A DNA stretch of 64,000 nucleotides from Devosia sp. (lineage in GTDB: Bacteria; Pseudomonadota; Alphaproteobacteria; Rhizobiales; Devosiaceae). A program made the position numbers and the translations under genes. The notes below the pieces were generated by a model that saw only the letters and a list, made by a program, of their open reading frames with translations, did no database searches and was not told where the DNA came from. The DNA is taken from positions 124,001 through 188,000 of the forward strand of contig NZ_CP075529.1 in the NCBI RefSeq assembly GCF_025809055.1, read 5' to 3'. Below are positions 8,052 through 18,212 of the stretch, piece after piece (within the stretch, counting starts at the first letter, position 1; the number at the start of each line of letters is the position of its first letter).

Positions 8052-8884
8052 GTCTCGAGGGCCGCGTAGAGCCCCTCCGGATCGTCGGTTGTTATCTGGT
8101 CGACCTTGAGGTCCAGCAGGCGCTCGACCTGCACCACACTGGCCGGCGTGACCTCGCGGATGGTCCAGGCGTCGATGCGCGTGCCATGCCGGTGGAAGGC
8201 GTCGACGATGTCAAATCCAGCATCGGCCGCATGCGTCACCATTTCCCAGTAGAGATAGACCAGTGCCGCATCGGGCATCTCGGCCATCGCCTCGTCGACG
8301 TATTCCTGCAACCTGCCTGCCGCCAGTGCCGCTCGAAACCTGGCCTCGTTGGTCGCGTCGAAGCCTTTTTTCATGGCCGGCAAGGCCGCTGTCAGCATGT
8401 CGATGGCTTTGGCGGAGCCGGACGATACCACCATGTTGGACGCCACCGGCCCGGTCGCCGCCACGAATTTTGCCACTGCACGGTCGTCGAGAACGCTCTC
8501 GTCTTCCTTGTAGTCGAGCTGCAGCAGGGCATCGGGATGTACCGCGCCCCCGGCCATCAACTGGCACAGGTCTTCGAGCAGCATCACCGCGTCGGGCAGG
8601 GGCTCTCCGTTGTTTCCCCGCAGGTTGAGCTGCCGGATTGCCGCGTCGCTGGTCCCTGCCACGGGCCCCGCGCCCGTCGTCTCGCGATCCAGCGTCAGGT
8701 CGTGCAACACGGCCATGCCCTTGTCGCCTGTGACCACCAGATCAACCTCGACACTGGCGCCAAGCCGCATCGCTTCGAGGATACGCGCGCCAGTAAATAC
8801 CGGGTCGCTCGCGCGCCGTCTGCCGCGATGCCACTTGAGCCAGGTGCGATGGCCGTGCCTGTCGATGAACAGCGGATCAGCCAT
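8048..8884 (-). CDS. glycerophosphodiester phosphodiesterase family protein
   Basis: The 278-residue TIM-barrel protein shows KWHRGRR near residue 18 for the catalytic HRG, VEVDL near 46, and VLHDLTLDRET for the second catalytic His. These are the motifs of GDPD enzymes, which hydrolyse glycerophosphodiesters to an alcohol and glycerol-3-phosphate. No signal peptide is present, so it acts in the cytoplasm on imported substrate. It lies one base after the ABC ATPase and overlaps the phosphatase gene by 4 bp. Together they would process a phosphodiester and then a phosphomonoester. Confidence 0.88.
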   Translation of the reverse strand: MADPLFIDRHGHRTWLKWHRGRRRASDPVFTGARILEAMRLGASVEVDLVVTGDKGMAVLHDLTLDRETTGAGPVAGTSDAAIRQLNLRGNNGEPLPDAVMLLEDLCQLMAGGAVHPDALLQLDYKEDESVLDDRAVAKFVAATGPVASNMVVSSGSAKAIDMLTAALPAMKKGFDATNEARFRAALAAGRLQEYVDEAMAEMPDAALVYLYWEMVTHAADAGFDIVDAFHRHGTRIDAWTIREVTPASVVQVERLLDLKVDQITTDDPEGLYAALET

Positions 8885-8885
8885 C

Positions 8886-9923
<1,038 letters not shown>

Positions 9924-10005
9924 TTCCGTTCCTGTCAGCTAGCCAATGCGGACAGGTCCGCAAATAGGTTCAACTCGAGCGCGGTGTTGGAGGTGCAGTG
10001 CCTCA

Positions 10006-10830
10006 TCATCCCCCGAACCCCCGCGCAAAGGCCCCGCCGCCGATGACCCGGCGCGCAAACATCAGGGCGATGAAGCTCGGCACCCAGAGCATGACAGAGA
10101 GCACGGCGCCGAACTGGATGACCATCTGGTTGTTGATGAAGGAGATCATCAGCACCGGCATGGTGCGGATACCCGGCGCGCCGATCAGCCAGGCGCCCTC
10201 GGTCTCGTAGAACGTGCCGACAAAGCTCAGCAGCAGCGCGGCCGCAATCGTCGGCCCGGCCTGCGGCAGCGTCACCGACCAGAATACCCGGAATGGCCCG
10301 GCGCCCACGTCGCGCGCCGCTTCCTCCATGCGCCGGTCGACGCCCTGGAAGGCGGCCACCGGAATCCAGATCATGAACAGCAGCGTGCCCACCAGCTGGA
10401 TCAGCACCACGCCCCAGAATGTCCCGATCAGGTTGAGCTGCAGGAAAATGGCGGCAATGGCGATCAAAAGGCCGAATTTCGGAAAGGCGTGTCCGGCCAG
10501 GAACGAAAAGAACAGGAAGGTCCGGCCCGGAAAGTTCATGCGCGCAAAGGCATAGGCCGCTGGCAGGCAGATGGCCGCCGAGAGCAGCGTCACCACGGTG
10601 GACAATTGCAGGCTCAGCGTCAGTGCGGCCCACACATCCGGCCGGGTCAGCGTCTGGTTCCAGAACCTGAGCCCGAATTGCTGCGGGATGACATTGGGAT
10701 AGCGCCAGGCCTCGGTGAAAGCCCAGGTGCCGACCACGACCAGCGGGACCACCACGACCAGCGACAACAGCGCGGCGAAGGCAATGCCGGTCCAGTCGAT
10801 CGGCGCGCGGGCCGGGGCAAGATCGCTCAT
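10006..10830 (-). CDS. ABC transporter inner-membrane permease (second subunit)
   Basis: 274 residues from the ATG at 10830, chosen because it follows the upstream permease stop by one base and removes an unrelated Arg/Ser-rich extension. Six or so hydrophobic segments are evident, with the EAA loop EEAARDVGAGPFRVFWSVTLP near residue 165 that docks on the ATPase. It is of the CysW/PotC/ThiP type and pairs with the permease at 10832-11719. Confidence 0.93.
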   Translation of the reverse strand: MSDLAPARAPIDWTGIAFAALLSLVVVVPLVVVGTWAFTEAWRYPNVIPQQFGLRFWNQTLTRPDVWAALTLSLQLSTVVTLLSAAICLPAAYAFARMNFPGRTFLFFSFLAGHAFPKFGLLIAIAAIFLQLNLIGTFWGVVLIQLVGTLLFMIWIPVAAFQGVDRRMEEAARDVGAGPFRVFWSVTLPQAGPTIAAALLLSFVGTFYETEGAWLIGAPGIRTMPVLMISFINNQMVIQFGAVLSVMLWVPSFIALMFARRVIGGGAFARGFGG

Positions 10831-10831
10831 C

Positions 10832-11719
10832 TCATTTCCCCTGGTTGCGCGCGACCGAGCGCACGTAGAACAGCCCGAAGGCGATGCAGAAACAGAAGGT
10901 GATGACCGCCTGCGTGATGGCATTGAGCGGATCGTTCACCTCGCGGAACGTACGGTTCATGAATGGGCCCATCATTTCCGGCGAGGCCGGTCCGAGCAGG
11001 TAGGGCAGGGTGAAGGACGAGAAAATGCCCAGCACCGCAAAGGAAATGGCCACCAGCACCGAATTGGATATGCGCGGCAGGATGATGTGCCAGAACACCT
11101 GGAACCGGCTGGCGCCGACATCGCGCGCCGCCTCGATGGCCGGATTGGCGATATTGCCCAGGCCCGACAACAGGATCAGCACGGTCAGCGGGATATTGTC
11201 CCAGACGAGCCCGATCACCGGCCCCCAGGGCGTCAGGTAAGGCGTACGGATCTTGGGCAGCCCCACCCAATTGAGCAGGATGTCGACCATGCCATTGGGC
11301 CCGAGCACGCGAATGAACGCATAGGCCAGGATGATGGACGGCACGAACATCGGAAAAATGGCGAGTGCCTGCACATAGGCCGGCAGGCGGCCCTGCGAAA
11401 ACCGCAGGTAGAGCGCGATCGGCATGCAGATGGCCAGCAGCAGTGCGGCGCACATGCCCGTGGTCCATAGCGTGATCGTCAGGTTGTTGATCGAATACTG
11501 GTCGGAAAAGAAGAATGTATAGCTGGACAGGTTGAAGCCGGCATTGCCGTCGGCATCAGGCCGCCAGATGGTGCGGCCAATGGCATTGATGATCGGCCAG
11601 ATGATCAGCCAGGCCATCAATAGGACAGGGATCGCGACGAGCAGGAGGCCGGTTGGCCTCCTGTCGTCATTGGTTTCGATGAGCGGACGTGCCGCTCCTT
11701 GGGCCGTTTCGGTGGTCAC
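10832..11719 (-). CDS. ABC transporter inner-membrane permease (first subunit)
   Basis: 295 residues with six hydrophobic segments, starting at LLLVAIPVLLMAWLIIWPI, and an EAA loop IEAARDVGASRFQVFWHIIL near residue 190. A large periplasmic stretch between the first two helices is common in the first subunit of CUT1-like systems. Its start overlaps the binding-protein stop by 4 bp. Confidence 0.93.
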   Translation of the reverse strand: MTTETAQGAARPLIETNDDRRPTGLLLVAIPVLLMAWLIIWPIINAIGRTIWRPDADGNAGFNLSSYTFFFSDQYSINNLTITLWTTGMCAALLLAICMPIALYLRFSQGRLPAYVQALAIFPMFVPSIILAYAFIRVLGPNGMVDILLNWVGLPKIRTPYLTPWGPVIGLVWDNIPLTVLILLSGLGNIANPAIEAARDVGASRFQVFWHIILPRISNSVLVAISFAVLGIFSSFTLPYLLGPASPEMMGPFMNRTFREVNDPLNAITQAVITFCFCIAFGLFYVRSVARNQGK

Positions 11720-12867
11720 GAGTTGCGATCGACGTTCGGTGCCACGTTGCGATACCAGCCGTCATTGATCGGGCCGGACCAGTCGCCACCCGGGAAGGTG
11801 GGAATGGATGTCGGCACGATGTCGGCAAAGCGCTCGCGCAGTTCCGCCGAAACATGGTCCCAGCTCACGCCGGGGAAGCCACCCAGTTCGGTCAGGATGG
11901 CGCTCTGGATTTCCTCAGAGAGGATGAAGTCCGCCAGCTTGAGGGCCGCATCGCGATTGACGCCGTTTTCGATCACGATCGAGCGGGTGAAGCCGCCGGC
12001 AAGAGCCAGGTCCTGGAGCTGCACGAGGCCGGTATCTTCGGGCAGGACGCCCTGGCTGATGGCCTGCAGCACCTGGTCGGACCAGACCGGGGTCATGGTC
12101 ACAACACCCTGCGACAACAGCTGCATGGACTGGGTGTTGCCCGAGGAGTACGCGCCGTTGTCATAGAGCGACGGCCCGATATCCTTGAGGATTTCCCAGG
12201 TCTTGCCCAGGGCTTCGTCACCGAATTCCTGGGTATAGTTGCTGACGGTGAAGGCGGCCGGGTCAAGGCCGTTGGCCTGGTGGATGGCGCGGCGCACGAA
12301 GTTGCCACCCGAGCCGCCCTTGTCGGGACGGTTATAGACGAACTGGCCGGGATTGGCCTTGATCCAGGCGACCAGGTCATCCCAGTTCTTGGGTGCATCG
12401 GCGGCGCTGAGCTTGGTGCTGTCATAGGCGAGCAGCACCTGGCTGCCGCGATAGGGCAGCGAGTAGTCGCTCTCGATGGCCAGCGGATTGACCTTGGAAT
12501 AGTTGCTGAGGCCCGCTTCCTTGATATTGGCATAAATGCCGGAGTCGATGGCCCCGGCCGGCAGTTCGGCATCGGCGGATTCGAAGAAGTCGGCTTGCGG
12601 GTCGGTACCCGTCTCCTTGGCGGCCATGGCGCGCTCGGCAATCGAGATGACGCCGGCGCCATCGCCGGCATCGACCAGGTTCAGCGTCACGCCCGGATTG
12701 GCGGCCTCGAACGCCGGCTTGACCGTATTGGTCCAGAAATCGAGGATATTGCTGTCCGAGCTGGTGTACCAGTCGATCACGCCTTCGGCAGCGAAGGATA
12801 TGCGGGGCATCAGGGCCATGCCGGCCACAGTACCCGCAGCGGAAATCATGAAGTCACGACGTTTCAT
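11716..12867 (-). CDS. extracellular solute-binding protein with Tat-like signal
   Basis: 383 residues from the ATG at 12867, which has GGGAGA about 7 bases upstream; a longer reading frame adds only noise. The N-terminus KRRDFMISAAGTVAGMAL is a twin-arginine-like signal peptide ending near the SFA-A site. The mature part is a type II periplasmic binding protein of the AfuA/FbpA/YnjB kind (WYTSSDSNILDFWTNTVKPAFE, then the NWDDLVAW hinge). Relatives carry ferric iron, sugar phosphates (AfuA) or phosphonates. With GDPD and a phosphatase in the operon, an organophosphate is the best guess. Two operator-like dyads lie upstream. Confidence 0.9.
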   Translation of the reverse strand: MKRRDFMISAAGTVAGMALMPRISFAAEGVIDWYTSSDSNILDFWTNTVKPAFEAANPGVTLNLVDAGDGAGVISIAERAMAAKETGTDPQADFFESADAELPAGAIDSGIYANIKEAGLSNYSKVNPLAIESDYSLPYRGSQVLLAYDSTKLSAADAPKNWDDLVAWIKANPGQFVYNRPDKGGSGGNFVRRAIHQANGLDPAAFTVSNYTQEFGDEALGKTWEILKDIGPSLYDNGAYSSGNTQSMQLLSQGVVTMTPVWSDQVLQAISQGVLPEDTGLVQLQDLALAGGFTRSIVIENGVNRDAALKLADFILSEEIQSAILTELGGFPGVSWDHVSAELRERFADIVPTSIPTFPGGDWSGPINDGWYRNVAPNVDRNS

Positions 12868-13097
12868 GTGTTTTCTCCCATCTTGGCGGCCGCAGGGGAC
12901 CACCGCGCTTATCGGTGCCGAGTGCGGAGGCGGCGTCACGGCGCTAGCCGTATTGGCGACCCGGATCGGCACCGGTTCGCCCGCCTCATGGGCCTCCTCC
13001 CTCATCGCTCCGGCGTTGGCAGGCAGTCCCAATCTGATGCTGGGTAATGTCCTGCGCGATACGCCATCGCATGACCAAGACAACACCCATTTCCGAT

Positions 13098-13111
13098 TGC
13101 ACACAAGTGCA
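13098..13111. promoter_or_regulatory. putative LacI-family operator 2
   Basis: TGCAC-ACAA-GTGCA is an imperfect copy of the stronger palindrome at 13174-13189, differing at two central positions. It lies about 230 bp upstream of the binding-protein gene. Confidence 0.45.
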
Positions 13112-13173
13112 TTCGTTTCGTTGGGGACAAGTTGCTAGTCACATTGCGTAACGCTTTGATGACAAAAAAGGTG

Positions 13174-13189
13174 TTGCACACCTGTGCAA
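13174..13189. promoter_or_regulatory. putative LacI-family operator 1
   Basis: TTGCACA-cc-TGTGCAA has perfect 7-bp arms. It lies ten bases after the stop codon of the LacI-type gene, in the 332-bp gap (12868-13199) ahead of the ABC operon. That gap otherwise holds only GC-rich sequence with no gene or promoter I can define with confidence. The paired arrangement with 13098-13111 suits a dimeric or looping repressor. Confidence 0.55.
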
Positions 13190-13199
13190 AAATTGCGCG

Positions 13200-14234
13200 C
13201 TACCGTGCAACGGGGCGGACAGATTGTCGCCAGATCGGGGTCGGCTCCACCAGTTTTCGGGCGGTTCCGCCATCCTCGGGCTGGCGCAACAGCCCGACCA
13301 CCATGTCCGCGATCTGGTCCATGGGCTGGGCGAAGGTGGTCAGATTGTAGGATGACCACCCAGCCTGCTCGATATTGTCGAAGCCGATGACGCACAGGTC
13401 CTCCGGAATCGACAGGGAGAAATCGTTGCGCGCCGAATCCATGAAACCCAGCGCGAAGAGGTCGGTGACGCAGAACACGCCATCGGGGGCGTTGGAGCGG
13501 CCAAAGACCAGCCGGGCTGCCGTCATGCCCTCCTGGTAGCTCGACGGCCCCACTTCGGTCACCGCCACGGGCAGTCCCGCCTCTTTTGCGGCACGAACGA
13601 AGGCGGTCTCGCGCTCCACCAGGCTCGCCGTATGCGAATTGGATGTGACCAGACCAAGCCGCTGGCAGCCGGCGCGCTTGAGCAGGAACAGCGCCTCGCG
13701 TCCGGCCATGCCATTATCGACACCCAGATTGCTGCTGCCGCTCAGCCGCTCGTCGCGATTGATGAGGATGACCTGCTGGCCATTGGCAAGACAGGTCTCG
13801 ATCAGGCTGGCCGGCGGCGCCCCCGACAGCACCACCGTGGCATCGGCCCGATAGTTGAGGGTTTGCCGCAGCGCGCGCGAAACGCTGTCGGTGTCGGTCT
13901 CGGTATTGATCACCATGGTGATCTTGCCCGAAGCCTGCAGTTTTCGCGTCAGCACATCCACCAGTTGTGCACGCACGGGCGTCGTAAGATTGGCGACCAC
14001 CAGGCATACGATATTGCTGCGTTCGCGCAGGCCGCGTGCCAGGTGGTTGACGTGATAGCCCAGCGCTGCCGCGGCATCGAGCACCTTGCGGCGCGTCGGT
14101 TCGGAGACGCTGGCACCATCGGTAAAGGTGCGGGATACCGCCGAGCGGGAGACCCCGGCACGTTCGGCCACCATGCGGGCACTGACAAAGCTGCGGCCAG
14201 GGGCGTCTGTTTTCGGCGCGGCAGTCTTGGGCAT
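13200..14234 (-). CDS. LacI-family transcriptional regulator
   Basis: 344 residues. An N-terminal helix-turn-helix (SARMVAERAGVSRSAVSRTF, near 18-37) with the hinge helix HVNHLARGLRERSN is followed by a periplasmic-binding-protein-like sensor domain (NRDERLSGSSNLGVDN, VIGFDNIEQAGWSSYNLTT). The family senses sugars or sugar-like effectors. It lies upstream of and co-directional with the ABC/GDPD/phosphatase operon, separated by the gap with two dyads, so it probably controls that operon. The residue pattern does not identify the effector. Confidence 0.93.
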   Translation of the reverse strand: MPKTAAPKTDAPGRSFVSARMVAERAGVSRSAVSRTFTDGASVSEPTRRKVLDAAAALGYHVNHLARGLRERSNIVCLVVANLTTPVRAQLVDVLTRKLQASGKITMVINTETDTDSVSRALRQTLNYRADATVVLSGAPPASLIETCLANGQQVILINRDERLSGSSNLGVDNGMAGREALFLLKRAGCQRLGLVTSNSHTASLVERETAFVRAAKEAGLPVAVTEVGPSSYQEGMTAARLVFGRSNAPDGVFCVTDLFALGFMDSARNDFSLSIPEDLCVIGFDNIEQAGWSSYNLTTFAQPMDQIADMVVGLLRQPEDGGTARKLVEPTPIWRQSVRPVAR

Positions 14235-14298
14235 CGGCGGCTCCGGCGGGGCTGATGCCTTAGCATAGCAGTCCCGCCCTATCCCCGCGCAAGTCGGT

Positions 14299-15288
14299 CT
14301 AGAGCGGCTTCTTCAGCCACTTGGCCAGGACGCCAACGATTCCCTCGCGGAACAGCAGCACGCTGATCACGAAGATCGTGCCCTGCAACACCGTCACCCA
14401 GGCACCGAAGCCGGCAAAATAGTTCTGCATGGTGACGATCACCGCAGCACCCACAAAGGGCCCAAAAATCGTGCCCATGCCGCCCAGAAGCGTCATCAGC
14501 ACAACCTCGCCCGACATGGTCCAATAGACGTCCGTGAGCGATGCCAGCTGGAACACCAGGGCCTTGGTGGCTCCGGCCATGCCGGCAATCGTCGCCGACA
14601 TCACGAAGACGGCCAGCTTGTAGCGATTGACCTTGTAGCCCAGCGAGATCGAGCGGGGCTCGTTGTCGCGGATGGCCTTGAGCACCTGCCCGAAGGGCGA
14701 GTGGATGATCCGGTAGATGGCCAGCAGTCCGCCGAAGACGATGGCCAGCACGACGAAATAAAGCGTCATGTCATTGGCCAGCGGCAGCACGCCGAAGAGA
14801 TTGCCGCGCGGCACCGCCTGGATGCCGTCCTCGCCACCGGTGAACGGAGCCTGCAGCGAAATGAAGAACACCATCTGGGCAAAGGCCAGGGTCACCATGG
14901 CGAAGTAGATACCCTGCCGCCGGATGGCCAGCGCGCCGATGACGAGGCCGAGCAGGCCCGCAGAGGCCATGCCGAGCAGGATCGCCACTTCCGGGTTCAG
15001 TCCCCAGACCTTGGCGGCATGGGCCGTGACATAGCTGGCGGCACCGAAGAAGGCGGCATGGCCGAAGGACAGCAGTCCGCCAAAGCCGAGCAGCAAGTTG
15101 AGAGCCGAGGCGAACAGCGCGAAGCACAAGATCTTCATGATGAAGACCGGGTAGAGCACGAAGGGCGCGATCAGCAGCAGCACCAGCAAGACGGCGAAGA
15201 TGATGATGTGATGCTTCGGGGTGCCGATCGGCAGGGCGCGGGCAGCGCTTTGGGTCGTCGTCGGTTCAGTCGTCGCGCTCATGGTCAT
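14299..15288 (-). CDS. branched-chain amino acid-type ABC permease, LivM family
   Basis: 329 residues from the ATG at 15288, which overlaps the LivH stop by 4 bp (ATGA). About ten hydrophobic segments, with the GGLLSFGHAAFFG motif near residue 80 and the cytoplasmic loop PFGQVLKAIRDNEPRS near 215 that are diagnostic of LivM. It is the last gene of the sigma-54-linked operon. HAAT-family transporters carry not only Leu/Ile/Val but also amides, urea and small acids, so the name does not fix the substrate. Confidence 0.94.
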   Translation of the reverse strand: MTMSATTEPTTTQSAARALPIGTPKHHIIIFAVLLVLLLIAPFVLYPVFIMKILCFALFASALNLLLGFGGLLSFGHAAFFGAASYVTAHAAKVWGLNPEVAILLGMASAGLLGLVIGALAIRRQGIYFAMVTLAFAQMVFFISLQAPFTGGEDGIQAVPRGNLFGVLPLANDMTLYFVVLAIVFGGLLAIYRIIHSPFGQVLKAIRDNEPRSISLGYKVNRYKLAVFVMSATIAGMAGATKALVFQLASLTDVYWTMSGEVVLMTLLGGMGTIFGPFVGAAVIVTMQNYFAGFGAWVTVLQGTIFVISVLLFREGIVGVLAKWLKKPL

Positions 15289-16172
15289 GCTGCCCTTCCG
15301 AAGAGACCTGCGGGCTTCACCAGGAGCACGATGGCCATGATGACGAAGATCGCGACCGAGGAGGCCTCGGGATAGAAAACCTTGGTGAGGCCCTCGACGA
15401 TGCCGAGGCCGAAACCGGTGAGAATGGCGCCCAGGATCGAGCCCATGCCGCCGATAACGACCACGGCGAAGACCACGATGATGAGATCGGCGCCCATGTT
15501 TGGATTGACCGAATAGATCGGGGCCGCGAGCACGCCGGCAAAGGCGGCCAGCGCCACGCCGAACCCATAGGTCAGGGTGATCATGCGCGGCACGTTGATG
15601 CCGAAGGCGCCGACCAGCGTCGGATTTTCCGTCGCGGCGCGCAGATAGGCGCCAAGCCGCGTGCGTTCGATGGCGAACCAGGTGCCGAAGCAGACCACCA
15701 GCGAGGCCAGCACCACCCAGGCGCGATAGTTCGGCAGGAACATGAAGCCCAGGTTCTGCCCGCCGCTGAGTTGCGATGGGATCGAATAGGGTAGGCCGGA
15801 TACGCCGAACTGGTTGCGGAACAGGCCCTGCAGGATCAGCGCCAGCCCGAAGGTCAGCAGCAGGCCATAAAGATGGTCGAGGTGATAAAGCCGGCTGATC
15901 ATCAGCCGCTCGAGCAGCACCCCGGTCGCGCCCACCGCGATCGGCACCAGGATCAGCGCGCCCCAATAGGGGATGCCGAGATAGGTCAGGCCCATCCAGG
16001 CGAAGAACGCCCCCATCATGTACTGCGCGCCATGGCTGAAATTGATGATGTTGAGCAGCCCGAAAATGACCGCCAGCCCGAGGCTGAGAAGTGCGTAGAA
16101 GGAGCCGTTGATCAGCCCCAGCAGCAATTGGCCGAACAGGGCCTGTGGGGGAATTCCCAGAAGCTCGAACAT
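15285..16172 (-). CDS. branched-chain amino acid-type ABC permease, LivH family
   Basis: 295 residues; starts MFELLGIPPQALFGQLLLGL with LINGSFYALLSLGLAVIFGL and the NIINFSHGAQYM motif near residue 45 that mark LivH. Eight or so hydrophobic segments follow. The loop RTRLGAYLRAATENPTLVGA near 170 contacts the ATPases. It pairs with LivM, overlapping it by 4 bp. Confidence 0.94.
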   Translation of the reverse strand: MFELLGIPPQALFGQLLLGLINGSFYALLSLGLAVIFGLLNIINFSHGAQYMMGAFFAWMGLTYLGIPYWGALILVPIAVGATGVLLERLMISRLYHLDHLYGLLLTFGLALILQGLFRNQFGVSGLPYSIPSQLSGGQNLGFMFLPNYRAWVVLASLVVCFGTWFAIERTRLGAYLRAATENPTLVGAFGINVPRMITLTYGFGVALAAFAGVLAAPIYSVNPNMGADLIIVVFAVVVIGGMGSILGAILTGFGLGIVEGLTKVFYPEASSVAIFVIMAIVLLVKPAGLFGRAA

Positions 16173-16241
16173 GGTGACCTTACCTGGAGAAGGGGAGAGC
16201 GCCCCGGCCGGAGCCGGGACGCCTGGAGGATTGGGACAGGA

Positions 16242-17438
16242 TTACTCGACGAGGGCGCAGCCGCCGTCTTCCAGCGGACGAAAGGCCGCTTCCGCCGGAA
16301 TGGTGGCGAGCAGCTTGTAGTAGTCCCACTCGCCGGTCGACTCGTCGGGGGTCTTCACCTGGAACAGGTACATGTCGTGGATGTGCCGGCCGTCGGCCCG
16401 CAGTTCACCCTCGCCGAAGACCGGGTCGGACGACGGATTGGACTTCATCCAGTCCATGACGCCTTCGGTGGCCTTGTCGCCGCTGGCTTCCACGCCCTTG
16501 AGGTAGTGCGTGACGGCCGAATAGACGCCGGCATGGACCATGGTCGGCTTGGAGCCGCCCATTTCCGCCGAGAAGCGCTCGGACCAGGCGCGGGTGTCGT
16601 CGTTGAGATCCCAGTAGAAGGCCTCGGTCAGCACCAGGCCCTGCGCTGTTTCAAGACCAAGCGCATGCACGTCGGTGATGAAGATCAGAAGACCGGCCAG
16701 CGCCTGCCCGGCCTGGGTGATGCCGAATTCGGCGGCCTGCTTGATGGAGTTGACGGTGTCGCCACCGGCATTGGCCAGCCCGATCACGTCAGCGCCGGAG
16801 GCCTGGGCCTGCAGCAGGAAGCTCGAGAAATCGGTGCCCGGGAAGGGGTGGCGGACCGAACCCACGACTGTGCCGCCCGAGGCTTCCACGACCTTGGCAG
16901 TGTTTTCTTCCAGCGAATGACCGAAGGCATAGTCGGCGGTCAGGAAGTACCAGTTCTTGTACCCGCTATCGACCATCGCCTTGCCCGTGCCATTGGCCAG
17001 GGCATAGGTGTCATAGGTCCAGTGGGCCGTGCCCGGGGCGCATTGCGCGCCGGTAAGATCGGTCGAGGCAGCACCCGAATTGAGGAAGATCTTGCCCTTC
17101 TCGCGGGTGATTTCATTCACCGCCAGCGCTGCCGAAGAGGTCGGCACGTCCACGATCACGTCCACGCCTTCCTCGTCATACCACTGGCGGGCAATGGTGG
17201 AGGCCACGTCGGGCTTGTTCTGGTGGTCGGCCGAGATGACCTCGACATTGATGCCCTTGCCGGCAGCATCGAAATCCTCGATGGCCATGCGGGCGGCAAC
17301 CACCGAGCCCTCACCCGAAAGGTCGGCATAGATGCCCGAGCGGTCATTGAGCACGCCCAGCTTGATGTCGACGGCCATGGCCGAACCGGCCATCAGCATG
17401 GCGGCCAGTCCCGCCAGTGTCAGTGTCTTGAAATTCAT
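16242..17438 (-). CDS. HAAT-family ABC substrate-binding protein
   Basis: 398 residues with a signal peptide (TLTLAGLAAMLMAGSAMA, cut near residue 22) and a type I periplasmic binding fold: DIKLGVLNDRSGIYADLSGE opens the mature protein, and AIEDFDAAGKGINVEVISAD matches the family. A GGAGGAG stands 8 bases before the ATG. Related proteins in alphaproteobacteria are annotated as branched-chain amino acid binders, but ligands include amides, aromatic acids and hydroxy acids. The SDR in the same operon suggests a hydroxy acid (inference). Confidence 0.92.
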   Translation of the reverse strand: MNFKTLTLAGLAAMLMAGSAMAVDIKLGVLNDRSGIYADLSGEGSVVAARMAIEDFDAAGKGINVEVISADHQNKPDVASTIARQWYDEEGVDVIVDVPTSSAALAVNEITREKGKIFLNSGAASTDLTGAQCAPGTAHWTYDTYALANGTGKAMVDSGYKNWYFLTADYAFGHSLEENTAKVVEASGGTVVGSVRHPFPGTDFSSFLLQAQASGADVIGLANAGGDTVNSIKQAAEFGITQAGQALAGLLIFITDVHALGLETAQGLVLTEAFYWDLNDDTRAWSERFSAEMGGSKPTMVHAGVYSAVTHYLKGVEASGDKATEGVMDWMKSNPSSDPVFGEGELRADGRHIHDMYLFQVKTPDESTGEWDYYKLLATIPAEAAFRPLEDGGCALVE

Positions 17439-17477
17439 GGGTTTCTCCTCCTTTTCGGTCCATTCGGACCCTGTTGC

Positions 17478-18212
17478 TTACACGCCGAGATAAGCGTGAA
17501 GCTTTGCCAGATTGCTCTGGATTTCGGTGTTGGGGATCATGTCGATGACCCGGCCCTGCTCGACCACGTAGTGGCGGTCGGCGACCGAGGCGGCGAAATG
17601 AAAATTCTGCTCGACCAGGATGATGGTGAAGCCCTGCGCCTTGAGGGCCGCCAGCGTCTGGCCGATCTTCTGCACGATGACCGGTGCCAGCCCCTCGGTC
17701 GGCTCGTCGAGCAGCAGGAACTTGGCGCCGGTCCGCAGGATGCGCGCAATGGCCAGCATCTGCTGTTCGCCGCCAGACAGCTTGGTGCCCTGGCTCGAAA
17801 GGCGTTCCCGAAGGTTGGGGAACATGGTCAGCACGTCGTCGCGGCTGAGCCCGCCCGGCCGGATCACCGGCGGCAGCATCAGGTTCTCGTCGACCGACAG
17901 CGAGGAAAAGATGCCGCGCTCCTCGGGGCAGAAGGCGATGCCGGCCTTGGCAATGGCGCGCGCCGGCAGGTTGATCAGTTCCTGCCCGCCGAACTGCACC
18001 GATCCCTTGCGCTTGCCGATCAGCCCCATGATCGCGCGTAGCGTGGTCGTCTTGCCCGCGCCGTTGCGGCCCAGGAGTGTCACCAGTTCGCCCGGCGCCA
18101 CGTCGAAATCGACGCCGTGCAACACATGGCTCTCGTCATACCAGGCTTCGAGGCCACGGACGGCGAGGGCGGAACCGGCTTCGGTCGATGTGCGGATGGC
18201 GGCCTCAGGCAT
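17478..18212 (-). CDS. HAAT-family ABC ATPase, LivF type
   Basis: 244 residues with Walker A GRNGAGKTT, the LivF-typical RNGAGKTTTLRAIMGL stretch, signature LSGGEQQMLAIARIL, Walker B FLLLDEPTEGLAP and H-loop VEQNFHFA. Short length without extra domains fits LivF. Its ATG overlaps the end of the LivG gene by 8 bp. Confidence 0.95.
   Translation of the reverse strand: MPEAAIRTSTEAGSALAVRGLEAWYDESHVLHGVDFDVAPGELVTLLGRNGAGKTTTLRAIMGLIGKRKGSVQFGGQELINLPARAIAKAGIAFCPEERGIFSSLSVDENLMLPPVIRPGGLSRDDVLTMFPNLRERLSSQGTKLSGGEQQMLAIARILRTGAKFLLLDEPTEGLAPVIVQKIGQTLAALKAQGFTIILVEQNFHFAASVADRHYVVEQGRVIDMIPNTEIQSNLAKLHAYLGV

Noticed and set aside
14299..15966. 555-codon reading of the LivM gene
   Set aside because: The first 226 residues mirror livH in another frame; the ATG at 15288 overlapping the livH stop gives the proper LivM length.
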